64,000 nt of DNA from Turritopsis dohrnii (GCA_027922465.2 BQMF02000048.1:1178001-1242000), one strand, 5' to 3'. Numbered from the stretch's first letter, positions 49,480 through 61,769 are shown. Notes: generated by a model from the letters alone, not told the origin. Program-made: numbers and translations.

Positions 49480-52400
49480 ATGGCTGATAAACTTGCTGAG
49501 AAAAGAAAACTTTCAGATGAAGAAAATAATGAAGACAACGAAGAAGAAATAGGACCAATGCCATTACCAACAAAGATAAAGAAAAAGAAAAGTAAGAACA
49601 CTATCCATTTTAAAATGATATGTCACAGCAGATTTCAGCTTCTCATTTATAAGATACTCTTTTATTCTTATGGTTACTGATGTTTTAGAACTTGAATTTG
49701 AGCAAATGTACATCAACAGTCTACCTTCAGCTGAATCCTACGAAAAGAGTTTTATGCATAGGGATATTGTGACCCATGCTGACTTTTCCAGGTAACCCAT
49801 TTTGGTACTACAATTTCTGCTATGATTGAAAAATGTGGTACCTGAAGATGAATCTATGAATCAGTGTAATTTATGAAAACCTTTGTTTATGATTTTATTT
49901 ATGTGTTTCTAATAGTTATTTGTTCCAGTCGATTTTAATTTTTTAGTTTTGTTTTTAGGTTGTTTTTAATGTTGTAAAGCTTTATCAACTTAAAATAAAG
50001 AGAAATATATAATAACTAGCCACCAAGGTGGCGTGCTCGCCGCCCATGTTCAGCCTGCATTGAGTCACCACCTGCTCCAAATTATTGCACTTAAAACCAG
50101 CGATAAGTGAGGGGCGTATAATTGGAGAACTGAGGTTCAATTCTAATGATTTTCACTTCCTTTGCTGTTGGCTTTATCACTTAATAAAGCTTGTTTGCAC
50201 GTGAAGAGAAATACATTCCTGGTGTTTCAAATCTTTGATGTTCTTAACTCAGCCGTTCATTGTCGCGGTCGAATTTAAAATGTCAGTAGACTTTCTTGCT
50301 TTACACAATGCATTCCGAACGTGAACTTCACGTGTTTTTTATTTACGATTTTAAACCAATCAAATATCAGTTTAAACAATGGTTCAAAAAAAACTGTATT
50401 TCGTGATGGGTTCTAGGACAATTCCTCCCTGGAAAATTGCCCCCCGGATGATTCCCCCCTGGAAAAAACTTTTCAACTTATTATTAGCTCTAACATGGGT
50501 GCTGTCAGAAGTAAGTGAAAAAATGGTTTCTCTTAAAAAGATCACACGAGAGGAGAAAAAAATGCACGTGCTAAATGAATGAAGTGAATAAAAAACATGT
50601 TTGATCAGATTAAAATCGATTAAAAGACAAAAGCAAAAAAATATTTTTGTTTCATGATACTCTTTTTTTACCTATCGGTTTTTAAACATTTTGATTGCTC
50701 GAAAAAAAGTTCACCCGTCTCAGACAGTCAGGCAAGCGTTAGGATACACTGGCAAACCGAACATGCTGCCATGTTCTGCCACTGCTGCTTTTTGTCCAAA
50801 ATGTTTAATCAGTTAGTTTCTTTGTAATTAGTTGATGTATTGTTTTCAAAGCCACGTCAAGGTTGGTTCTTGGAATATAAAACTAACAATAATAATAAAA
50901 ACAAAACGTTATTCCTATTGGTCCACCAGCCAAAAAAAGTCACGTTTGATTGGGGTTGCAATGTATTTTGTTTTGAACTCACGTCGCACACAAAAAAGGA
51001 AATAATTTCGCTCACAACTCAATCTACCATTTTGCGTGACAAACAAACGGACAAACGGACGGAGAATCAGCTATTAATATATAGATAATAATAATATTTG
51101 TTGGCTTTGAATCATGAAAGGAACTTGTGATCATATTCACATCCATATTCGATCATTTATTTTGTAGTTGTCAGTCAATTAAACTAGACAATGTAAATGG
51201 TCAAGTATTTCGTAGTCTTCAGAAAATTTTATATTTCACTTCATAGCTATAACGTTCGATCCATGCAGATTGGAGATGAAGTTTGTAGTTGAGTTGCATG
51301 AAATGTTTTATGCTTCGGTATCACCCGGAATCTCAAACAGGTGTTTTTTCCTTTTAGTACCAACTTTATCATCACTGCTAGTGCTGATGGACATGTGAAA
51401 TTTTGGAAAAAGAAAATGTCCGAAATAGAGTTTGTGAAGCACTTTCGTGCTCATCTAGGTTAGCCATCCAATTTTAGGTATAAAATCTCAACATCAGAAT
51501 TCAGGTATCCCTAATCTATTTCATATTTTTGAAGCAAGACAAATTGAATGTGTGTGATATTTTTATAAGTATTCATATCTTATTTTGAGTTTTTTCCTGT
51601 AAGTTCATTGAAAAGGGTTTACACCCAGAAATTAAGGAAACAGTTTTAACGAAAATTGATCAAGAATAGTACTTGGTTGATAAGTATCTGCTCTGATATG
51701 TTGATCTGACTGAATCTGACATGAAGGACAAGCGAGAAACTTTCTTTATAATAATAGCATTGATTCTATGAACAGTTTTAACTGCCTGCATGTAGGTTCA
51801 GTTGATAGCACCGCAGTCAGTGTGGATGGCGCTTTATATGCAACCATTGGAAGTGATAAGGCAGTGAAAGTTTTTGACGTTGTCAACTTTGGTATAATTA
51901 TTTCATTACTTCATTTTTGTTACTTGTTATTTGTTACTTCATTTTTATATTATGTTATGAGTGTTGTTCCTTCTATTGGAGCTTTCTTTCTTACTATGCT
52001 TGTACTATCAACTGATTACAATCAATTCTGTAGATGGAACTGTGTTTGTTTATAATGGGCAGATGCTCATTTTATAAGCACACTTCATAAAACAACCACC
52101 TCTAATGATCACTAGAGACAAGTTTAAGAGTGAGAACTATTCTATAAACTTATCACTTATCACGCTTGTAGATATAAGTTTCATAAGGTGTCCCTGTCAT
52201 GATGCTCATTTAACTACTATTTAAAAATCTTCTGTTTTAATATCTTAACATAAAAAATAGTCTAACCAAATAAATGAATGACTGTACCTGTTTACGTAAA
52301 TAAAGCTACAGAACTTGTTGGTGTATTTTCTACATCAATATTTTGAAACTTATAAAGTTTTTTGTATCAGGAAGATAACCTGGTCTATTGCTTTCAAGGA

Positions 52401-55400
52401 AACAAGGAAGGCTGAATTTTTGTCAGAAAGTGTTATCAGTTCTACCCAAAATCACTACTCTTGGAAAGTCACTTTTTCTTGTCGTAATGTTTTGTCAAGC
52501 TGCTGAATTACTTCTTTCAACTTACTTTGAACAGTTGTAACTAAGATTCGCACTTTGGGAAAAACATTACCTTTAAGAAAAGGTATCCCTGTGTAAATAA
52601 TAATACATAAATAGAATAACAATAAGCAACTAAGAAAGTAAATATGTCTTCCAATAATAACTAATCATTATCAATTTATAGATATGATCAACATGCTCAA
52701 GTTAGATTTTAAACCAGGTACATGCGAATGGGTTTTCAAGAAAGGTGATCCCATCGCTACAATAGCAATGTAAGTATTTCGATTCAATTTATTTCCATTC
52801 ACGTGTGTCATCGTAGAAATAAACCAACAAAACCAACAACTTCTGTGATTTGAAAGTATGGAATGTAATGCTGACTTCTCATGTCCTTGTGGAAGCCAAA
52901 CAATGCTTATGTCAGAAAGTGATCGTCGGCCGATGTTGTTTATTTAAGTTCGAATAAAGACGATGGTTCGATCAACATATATGATGGTAGAGGAACAAAC
53001 GAACCTATGACAGTTCTTAAATTACATACCCAACCGGTCACTGTGATCAAGGTAAGTATCATGGTGCTATCTGAATTATTTGGTATAAGGACAAAATCCT
53101 TACAATCTAATTATCAAGTTTAAACCATGGATTTGGAGTTGTGTTTAGTTTTGAATACGTAGGAATACTAAACAGTTGACAGAACAAAAAGCCATCTATT
53201 ATGTGAATAAGTTAATGAAATGACATGTGTTTTGTAGTTTAACCCAGTCCACAATGTGACGATATCTTGTGATAAAGCTGGCATGGTGGAGTATTGGGCA
53301 GGACAGAAAAGAGACTTTCAGTTTCCTAAAAATCTGAAATTTGAATTCAAAACTGATACAGATCTATTTGACTTTGTTGCAGTAAGTCACCATGGCAATG
53401 GTTTTGTTATAGTTTCATAGATTCATCAGATAATTTTCAGTAATCAGTAATTTTCAAGTTTTTTTTTCTGTTTTTATTTAGAGTAAAACTTTTCCAACAT
53501 CATTGAATTTTTCTAAAGATGGTACGCAATTTGTTACCAGTGCAATGGATCGTAAAGTATGCATATATAATTCTTGCTGACTCGTTATGATTATGCGTTC
53601 AGGATTGACCAGAAGATTTTCAAAATCATGGAAGTAAGAATGCCTTTACTTTTTTAGATCAGAGTATTTCGATTTCTTACTGGAAAGAAAACACGAGTTT
53701 TAAATGAGAATCTGAAGACTTTCACTGAGATGCAACAAGTGAGTAGCCCTTCGGAAACTTTATGTTTCCCGTGTTCTTAGATTGACTTGTTCAGTCGAGT
53801 AATTGAGACTTGATTGGTTTTGCTCTCTACTTCCTTCCTACATTCTTTTCCATTCTATCTATCAAGAAATTTGAGTTCATTGATCTCTCTGGAACTCCTA
53901 CATGTTCTTTTAAACGAGCTATGTTAATCACCGTTTTGTCCTTGTTTTTTATTTAGGAAAAGCAAATTTTACCTAATATGGAATTTGGCCGGCGAGTTGC
54001 TGTAGAAAGGGAGCTTGAAAAAACAGAATCATTTAAGTACATAAACCCAGGTATACAATACACTATAGAACATTCATCTATGTTTTTTTGTTAATAGCAG
54101 CATAACAGTGTGTATAAATAGCCGTCTACTGCCTTTCCTTCGAGTTGATCTTAAAGTGGAGATTTTTTTCTTTTTCTTTTTGAAACAGCTTATATATGGA
54201 TTGTGAAGTCTGTTTTTGAATTTTTTGAAACTTTGTTTTTCCTTCCTGGGATATTGTCATTTTGATTTTAGACAGATTTAGACTTGCTATGGTTACTCTT
54301 AACATTGCGCCCAGTAAAAAATTTTCAGTTTTCTAAAATTTACTTGCATGAGTAGGTGGTCCTTCATACAAAAAAAAGTAGTGATTTGGAACCAAGTTTG
54401 AACAACTTTGTTTACTGATTTGACAGCTATGGCGAGAATTCTCTGAGATCTTTACAGATCTTTACATGTTTGTACGTCGACAATTTCTTCTTGAACACTG
54501 TGATGTCATGTGATAGAGATGAAGTTTTGAAAAAAAGTAAAAGATTTTCAGATATTCCAAAACTGACTTTTGAAACTTCACCTCTCATTTTTTTGAGTTC
54601 ATCTCCCCTTTACCCAATTGAAAATTAATTTTAATATCGTAATCAGAAGAAGTTTGTGAGTTTTAAGTTTGATTGTTATGTTTGGTTGTTGTGTTTGGTT
54701 TCAGTATTTGATGATAGTGGATACTTCATTTTGTATGCGACGCTGCTTGGTGTTAAAGGTATACCAAACAAATTTGTATATCTTCTAAGAAAATCACCAG
54801 CTCAAAGCCCTTCACCTCACTTTTATTTTTTAAGTTGTCAATCTCCACACAAATAGATGCATCAAAGTTCTTGGCAAGGTAAAATAAATTTTGATGCATT
54901 CTTTCAGTGGTTTTTACTCCCTTGAAGTACACAGACAGAACCCATTACACTGATGCTGATTCATCAAAGTTACTGACTTACTATTGGTTATTTTAGAATG
55001 AGAATGTTCGATTTCTAAACATATCCCTCTTTCAAGGCAATCCAAATCAATCACTGGCCTCTTTTACCATGGTAAGTTTAATCATATTTCCTCGTTTGAT
55101 TTGATTGGGTTATTTTCACAATCACTGGCCTCTTTTACCATGGTAAGTTTAATCATATTTCTTTTAAACAGATTTCCTCGTTTGATATGATTGGGTTATT
55201 TTCACAACGTTGTTTTCTTTATTTTTGAAACTTATACTTAAACTTTAACTTATAACTACTGGGAAAGGGAATTGTGAATAACAAAGGCTATTATATACTA
55301 CGTTTTGAGGTAATGAAATCAGTGGAAGAATGAATTGCGTAAAAGCGAGGTTAGACTTGAAACTGAGACACGATTCAGTGTTTAAACAACAATTTGGGAA

Positions 55401-57103
55401 AGGGTTCTTCTGAACTAAGGTTGTTTATGTTTTGTTTGCGTTACAGGAAATGAAAGCATCAGAAAATCCTTCGTTGGACAAAATCACCTCCGACCCTACA
55501 CTGGTGTGTACAGGGTATAAGAAGAACCGGTTTTACATTTTCAGTAAAAACGAACCCGATCAAGACGACACGTAAGCAATCCTGTCATACTTACCTGTAA
55601 TTGAACAGATTATAGACGTATAGTATTTTGTGGTCTAGTATGTATGAGACAACCCATGCGGTTAGAACCGCCCCTTAATATTAGATTGGTTGAACAGATT
55701 GGAGGCGTAAAGTGTGTGGTGCTATGTATAAAACAGTCAGTTTTGGTTAGAACCGGTTTATTTAACCAGTCAACCGACGGTTTGTTTTTTAGAGAACGTG
55801 ACGTGTTCAACGAGAAGCCGTCACGAGAAGAGATCGTCGCCGCAACTCAGGTAGACGACATGTCGTAGATTTTTTCTGGCATTTAGATTTTCCAAAAATT
55901 TCAGATCTTCGAAACTTCATGGTGTAAACCTTCTGAAATGTGTATGGGAAAGTGAGCCTTTCGTCTCGATCATTCGAAATAGTCTGATAAACACGCTCCT
56001 GCGGCAACCAATCTAATCTGCTCAATGGTTGTTTTTAAGGAGGCGAAAGCGAAAGTTACTGCAGAGCTGGTGATAATGCATACAACCATGGGTGACATCC
56101 ACTTGAAGCTATTTCCCAAAGAGTAATTTCATGTTTCCACGTCATTCTTTCATGTAATTGGTTTTTCTTCTCGTGTTAAGCGACCATGTTTTTTCTGTTT
56201 TTATTCAGGTGTCCACGAACCGTGGAGAACTTTGTCACTCATTGTCGGAAGGGCTATTATAATGGTCACACTTTCCATAGAATAATCAAACAGTTCATGC
56301 TGCAGACGGGCGATCCACTCGGTGAGTACATCAAACCACCTTTCACGTTTTTCCTTCTTCGCAGTGTTTAAAATGTATAATGGTTGTCTATAGGAGACGG
56401 CACTGGTGGAGAATCGATCTGGGGTGGAGAGTTTGAAGACGAGTTTCATCACACGCTGAGACACGACCGACCATACACGCTGAGTATGGCGAATGCCGGA
56501 CCGAATACCAACGGCAGTCAGTTCTTCATCACGGTTGTACCGACGGTTGGTATCTCTTCTCACTAGCACTTTTAAAAATTCTCTGTATCGCATTTAAGGT
56601 GTTGTTCAATGTTTCCGATATTCAACTATAAAAGGGAGATCGAGTTACCAGCAGTTAACTATTTAACCCGATTTTTATGCAAGCGTAACGGAGTAGTCCC
56701 GTGACACAGTCCTGATACGCACAAAGTGTTGACTACTTACTGAGAGCAATGAAACTCTCCATGAGTGTTTTTTAGCGACTGATTTCGAGGAAACGGTGAT
56801 CCACGAAGCACAGTCTGTGCAGGTTCTGCAAATAAAGAGCTTGTCGTGCGTTGATTAGTATTAGTATTCCATGCCTAGCGTCAAAAAAGATAGATAGCAG
56901 ATAGTTTTCATGTTCCTTTGGTTCCAATACATAATTTGTTTTTCGTCTTTCCATTTTAGCCGTGGCTGGATAACAAGCATACCGTTTTTGGTCGCGTTGT
57001 CAGGGGAATGGACGTGTGTCAAGCTCTGAGCCTCGTACGGACGAATCCTAGAACTGATAAACCTTATGACGAAATAAAAATCGTAAACATGGTAGTCAAG
57101 TAA
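49480..57103 (+). CDS. PPWD1: PPWD1, WD40-cyclophilin peptidyl-prolyl isomerase, 614 aa, 19 exons
   Basis: The exons are 49480-49591, 49689-49791, 51358-51458, 51796-51891, 52682-52769, 52949-53051, 53238-53381, 53482-53556, 53658-53738, 53957-54050, 54705-54758, 54835-54878, 54997-55071, 55447-55571, 55793-55850, 56040-56122, 56209-56321, 56394-56545 and 56960-57103. All phases join to 1845 nt. An acidic/basic N terminus is followed by [22 protein letters not shown] repeats ([46 protein letters not shown]) and the linker [14 protein letters not shown]. From about residue 459 comes a full cyclophilin domain ([39 protein letters not shown]) with the catalytic Arg, Phe, Gln, Trp and His present. 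PPWD1 is a nuclear spliceosome-associated isomerase. The human protein is 646 aa. Confidence 0.95.
50007..51082. mobile_element. Candidate non-autonomous element in PPWD1 intron 2
   Basis: The left end ATATAATAACTAGCC and right end GGCTAGTT-like complement (cagctattaatatat at 51068-51082) are imperfect inverted repeats. The left is followed by a GC-rich block (caccaaggtggcgtgctcgc). The right is preceded by a (gacaaacg)n-type tail. This layout recurs in invertebrate repeats, but copy-number evidence is absent from this window, so boundaries are tentative. Confidence 0.35.
50421..50465. repeat. Three tandem 15-bp iterons
   Basis: The units ATTCCTCCCTGGAAA, ATTGCCCCCCGGATG and ATTCCCCCCTGGAAA stand head to tail, preceded by ttctaggacaa. 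They resemble the subterminal iterons of the pogo-type elements in this window and may be one surviving end of such an element. Confidence 0.5.
55048..55206 (+). repeat. Duplicated exon end and splice donor in PPWD1
   Basis: The segment from CAATCACTGGCCTC through ACCATG|GTAAGT to TTGGGTTATTTTCA at 55048-55118 is repeated directly at 55119-55206. The second copy has a small insertion (about 17 bases). The first copy holds the end of exon 13 (55071) and its donor, and the second places an identical decoy donor 70 bp inside intron 13. Confidence 0.85.
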
Positions 57104-57381
57104 TGTAGGAACCCTCACCTAGCTCGTTGTTTTGGATTCGAGCGTAAAGTATCATGAACTTGAGGCTGGAAGGTTACGAGCAATCCCAGATACACTGAAC
57201 CGCAAAGATATGGAGGTCTGGATACTAATCTCTATTGGCCGTTTTGTATACGAAGTAGCGTCACACAGGCAATCAAGCAATATTCGATGTGATCTTTATT
57301 TCATCCATCTGCTTGTAAATTTAGAAGAGACTCGTTTTTATATTGGATATCTGCATGAGTTTCTGCATGCAATGATCTCTC

Positions 57382-57387
57382 AATAAA
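57382..57387 (+). promoter_or_regulatory. Likely polyadenylation signal of PPWD1
   Basis: AATAAA lies about 280 bases after the stop codon; a second one follows at about 57413. Confidence 0.4.
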
Positions 57388-57419
57388 TCACACAATTTAC
57401 TATAGAGATGATTCAATAA

Positions 57420-58640
57420 ATTTCGTGTATTTCAATTGAAAGAATCCTTCATATGTAAAGAAATTTATCGCCCTTTCAAACCCCAGGTGTTACATTTGAC
57501 TTTAAACGAATTATGAATTAATTCGATACTTCTTATGTACAGATGCTTAGTTGGTGATTTTGGAATTTCAAAACATTGATTAATTTTGAAATAAGAGTAT
57601 TGCTGGAAATCGCTTAATAATTCATACAGTCTTTTATAGGCGCAATTATCATTATGAATATTCTCTTTCAGTTATATTCAATTCTCCTTTGTAAATTGAG
57701 AGTGGTAACGCTTGTTAAGATTTACTGGGCGTCACATAACGCCGCCCTGCTGGCGTCTCTAAGCATTTCTCGGTAGCAGTGAAAGCAAAACCGTATTGAA
57801 ACGCCCTTAGACTTCTCTTACTCCGGCTGAAATCGCAGTTTTAAGTCTACGTTTTATTGTCTGGGAAATTCACTTAACAAAAGTATATAAATTGTAATGA
57901 ACTTGCAACAGGGGGGCGTAAGGTAGGGTTTTTCAAAACCTTATCAAAACACATTCAGCGAACCACTGGGAATTTTTTAATCGTAATGAAATTTAGTTTT
58001 ATAATGCTGCTACTGGTTTGCATTGTATGCATCTTGTTTATGTGAAGGAGGCGGCATATCAATTGTTTGTCTGGCTTTTTTTTGATACCAAATACACCGT
58101 TGCCACTGCTGAAGTCATCGTATGATATATATCGGGTTAAGCGATATTCGGCTAATCGGAATACTAGCCATTGTCCTGCTCGTTGAGAGGGGGGATAGAT
58201 TTAGGCTTCATGTTCTCTGAAAGGAATGATTTAATACCAAAAGTGCAGCGGAAGTTAACTGATCACAAGTTAATGGTTCTTCTTGTTGGGTAGACATATC
58301 CGATTATTAATCCGGTTTCCCATAATCATATTCAGTATTGTACGTGTACGGTCTAAGTTTGAAATATGTTCAGACAAACCTTGATGTTACATTTTAACAC
58401 GAAAAAAAAAGATCAGAACAAAATCATGTTGGTTTTTTTTGTGAAATTTGGAAAAGTCGTCTTCTCTCTCTCAACAACGTTTTTATTACGCGTTCACCAT
58501 AAAGACCATGTGCTTTTTACTTTCGATTTTCGCTGAGTAGAGCAAAACGTTCGGGCAAGTAAGAACAAAATCTTATGTTCTCTTTGTTGGAAGGTAACGA
58601 TTGGCTGTTCGATCTGTGCTGCCAACTTTTGATTGGCTAA
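57420..58640. other. Intergenic DNA between PPWD1 and calreticulin
   Basis: No gene recognised. The right end is GC-richer and holds several ATTGG/CCAAT boxes leading into the calreticulin promoter. Confidence 0.5.
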
Positions 58641-58652
58641 AGCATGGATTGG

Positions 58653-58671
58653 CCAATCAGAGCCGACCACG
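58653..58671 (+). promoter_or_regulatory. ER-stress response element (ERSE), exact consensus
   Basis: The sequence is CCAAT, nine bases (CAGAGCCGA), then CCACG. This is the ERSE consensus CCAAT-N9-CCACG that NF-Y and ATF6/XBP1 bind in vertebrate ER-chaperone promoters. It lies 119 bp upstream of the calreticulin ATG. Two more CCAAT boxes in reverse (ATTGG) lie at about 58632 and 58648. The consensus is seen directly; factor binding is inferred. Confidence 0.75.
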
Positions 58672-58789
58672 CAGATAGAATGTTGTCATTCACGGGCTCT
58701 AAACTTTCAAAAAGTTCAAACATCAACAAGTATTTCTTTGCTTTATCTGTTAGTAGACTGCAGTCGTGATTCTGGGGAACAGTGGTAGA

Positions 58790-60627
58790 ATGGAAAACAA
58801 ACTAGCCATTTTGCTGCTTTTTGTCGCATACGTGCAATGTACTGTTTACTATAAAGAAACCTTTGACGGTTAGTGTTTTCAGGTTTATTTCTTATATAAT
58901 TGTTCAAATATATGAATTCATATGCTCGTGGAAGTGTGATGTACAAGGAGATTTGTGATTTAAACGATCTTTTTACTTTCTTAAGATGATACTTGGGAGA
59001 ATAGATGGATACACTCAACTCATAAGGGATCCGATGCTGGAAAATTCAAATTAACTGCTGGTAAATTCTATGGTGATGAAAAACGTGACCAAGGAATTCA
59101 AACATCTCAAGATGCCAAATTCTACCAAATTTCGTCTAAAATTGAGAATCCTTTTTCAAATGAAGGAAAAACTCTGGTACTTCAATATCAAGTAAAGCAC
59201 GAACAAAATATTGACTGTGGTGGTGGTTACATTAAATTGTTCCCCTCAAACATTGAAGCAGATAAGATGAATGGAGACTCTCCATATCATATCATGTTTG
59301 GCCCTGATATTTGTGGTCCTGGAACTAAAAAAGTTCATGTCATATTTACGTATAAAGGAAAGAATCTGCTTACCAAAAAGGATATAAGGTATGTAGTACT
59401 CATTTAACATTTTAACTAACATTTTGCAACCCTGCTTTAAAATCAATTTTAATAATTATTTCTAGATGCAAGGACGATGAAATGACACATTTGTACACAT
59501 TAATTCTACGATCAGACAACACTTATGAAGTACGTATTGATGGTGACAAAGTAGAATCTGGAGAATTGGAAGGTGATTGGGATTTCCTTGCACCCAAGCA
59601 AATCAAGGACCCAGAAGCCAAAAAACCAGATGATTGGGTCGACAATGCAAAAATGGATGATCCTGAAGACAAAAAACCGGAAGACTACGATAAGCCTGAA
59701 TTAATTCCTGATCCAGATGCTAAAAAGCCTGATGATTGGGATGACGAAGAAGATGGTGAATGGGAACCACCAATGATCAACAACCCTGAATACAAAGTAC
59801 TCCAATTTCCACTATTCATGATTATTTTGTAGTGTGAGGCAGATAATTCAAATTGTTGACCTTTCCTTTATGCAGGGAGAATGGAAACCAAAACAAATTG
59901 ACAACCCGGCTTACAAGGGTGAATGGGTCCACCCAATGATTGACAATCCTGATTATGTGGCTGATGATGCATTGTACAAATTTGATGATATTGGTTATGT
60001 TGGTTTTGAAATCTGGCAGGTAAGTTGTATCTTTTAATTTATGATTTTATAAGTTCTCGATCTTTCAGAATTGATTAATTTGTTTTGTTTTTTTTAAGGT
60101 CAAATCTGGTACTATCTTTGATAACATCATTGTTACTGATGACGTTGCTGAAGCTGAAAGCTTTGCAAAGGAAACATTTGATAAAACTAAGAAAGAAGAA
60201 AAGGAAATGAAGGACAAATTGGATGAAGAAGAACGTAAAAAACAAGAAGAAGAAGATGCCAAGCGCAAGAAGGAAGAAGAAGAAAAGAAAAAGGACGAAC
60301 CTGAGGAAGAAGTGAGGAAATGTTTTGGGAAGTGGGGATGAACTGCAATTAAATTAAAACTGCAAGAAATTAAAGAAAACTTTGGCTGTGATCGTTGAAT
60401 TGATCTGTCCAAGGATTTAACCTATGCTCAGTTTTGATGTTTCTTGTATTGCGCTTTATGTGATCTCTATATTGTTGCTTATGTTAACTAACTGAAATTT
60501 TTATTTTCTTCAGGAGGAAGAAGAGGAGGAAGAAGAAGAAGAATCAAAAGAAGAATCAAAAGAAGACAAAGAAGATGCAACTGAAGAAGATAAGGCAGAA
60601 GAAAAAGTTGCTAAAGAAGAACTATAA
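58790..60627 (+). CDS. CALR: Calreticulin, ER calcium-binding lectin chaperone, 427 aa, six exons
   Basis: The exons are 58790-58868, 58986-59388, 59466-59796, 59876-60019, 60099-60311 and 60514-60627, phases joining to 1284 nt. A signal peptide (about residues 1-17, LAILLLFVAYVQC) precedes the lectin N domain with family blocks YKETFD, NRWIHSTHKGSDAGKF, DCGGGYIKLF and YHIMFGPDICGPGTKKVHVI. The P domain has repeats IKDPEAKKPDDW, MDDPEDKKPEDY and IPDPDAKKPDDW, then GEWEPPMINNPEYKGEWKPK and GEWVHPMIDNPDY. The C domain is highly acidic, broken by Lys, and binds calcium with low affinity. The last four residues are KEEL, a KDEL-type ER retrieval signal. It acts in the ER lumen in glycoprotein folding and calcium storage. 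Confidence 0.97.
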
Positions 60628-61140
60628 ATCACCCAACACATTTAGACAATTTTTAAAATTTTTTAGTACATAGTTTTACTAAAAGTCAATGAATTTCGAG
60701 TTCCTTTAGGAGAGATTGTACATAAATGTTGCTGGTCTTTGCCTACCTCTACACTTGGCATAATTTATTAATTTGTACACTTTGTGCATTGAACTTCGTA
60801 TCTTATCAATGTATGAGTTCTTCAAATTAAGAATCAAATGTTAACGAATGCTTTTTTTGTTTCCTGTTTGGAGAATGGGCCACTTACCCACCAAATGAGA
60901 CCGACACTCGACAGTGTAAAACCTTAGTAAATTTGTTTGGGATAGTGAGCATTTATTCACGTGATGACTCGTTCTTTCAAATGGTTTTATGAGAATTTTC
61001 ACCGTTAAGTTTGCAGGTAATCGTAATAGAGCAATCCCTCAAAACTCCAGTTCCCGAATTGGTGCTTTCAAATTGTTACATGAACACACTCCGAGTCATA
61101 GTCGATCTTCTAAGCTTTGCAAGTGAGACCGTTTCCACTT
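60628..61140. other. Calreticulin 3' region and intergenic DNA
   Basis: No canonical AATAAA was noticed soon after the stop. No gene recognised. Confidence 0.4.
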
Positions 61141-61230
61141 CAACCTTCAACCCAGGGTCTCTTGCCTTTTCGATATACGTCCGCATATTGAAAAGGCAAG
61201 AGACCTTGGCATTGAGGTTGGTTTCCACTT
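61131..61230. mobile_element. Foldback element, long imperfect hairpin
   Basis: The left arm (gtttccacttcaaccttcaa cccagggtctcttgcctttt) pairs with the right arm (aaaaggcaagagaccttggc attgaggttggtttcc) around a loop near 61177-61186. A single-arm copy lies at 29817-29855. No coding capacity. Confidence 0.7.
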
Positions 61231-61231
61231 A

Positions 61232-61769
61232 GGGATTGTTCACAAATGACGTCAACCAATTTTTCAAACTTTTTGATCCCCTCCCCCCTCTGTCAACTTT
61301 GCGTTGCCCCCCTTCCCCTCAGTTGACGTCATCGTTTGAGAAGAGACCCCACCCCCTCCAAAAAAAATACAAAACAGCCTTCACCCCACTGGTCCTTTTG
61401 TATCTTAGTTTCTTACGCATTTTTAATTAGACGTAAAAATATTTGCAATGATCTTCGTGTAATTCTCTGATCAATCTCCACGTGAGCGAAAAACGGTGGA
61501 ACGGAACGACAAGCCAAAGAACGGAAGCCAACAAAAGCAATATGGAAGGACTTTCCCACGCCACGACGGACCACATCAAAGTAAACATTCATTCACATTT
61601 TCATAAAAAAACTTTTACTTAATTGGAAAAATCAAGGTTCTGAAAATTGTGAAGGTTGACGTCAACAGTAGTGTCACCTCCCCCCCGTCAACTACCGTTA
61701 ACTTTGGCATAACCCCCCTTCCCCCCACCCCACCCCCTAACACAGTTGACGTCATTTGTGAACAGTCCC
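61232..61769. mobile_element. PIF/Harbinger-like MITE with CRE motifs, 538 bp
   Basis: The left end GGGATTGTTCACAAATGACG and right end, complement GGGACTGTTCACAAATGACG, are terminal inverted repeats of at least 24 bp with one mismatch. The flanks are TTA on both sides (61229-61231 and 61770-61772), a three-base target duplication as PIF/Harbinger elements make. Four TGACGTCA octamers lie inside, two in the ends. C-rich tracts (ccccctccc) adjoin both ends. No transposase remains. Confidence 0.75.

Larger units (their letters stand above)
49792..51357 (+). other. PPWD1 intron 2 with a transposon relic
   Basis: This 1.57-kb intron, the longest in the gene, contains the candidate element 50007-51082 and three 15-bp iterons at 50421-50465. 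No extra exon fits. Confidence 0.6.

Noticed and set aside
52916..52948. PPWD1 exon 6 starting at CAG|52916, giving an in-frame TGA, which looked like a broken gene
   Set aside because: A later acceptor (ttatttaag|T at 52949) keeps phase, avoids the stop and matches the family alignment.
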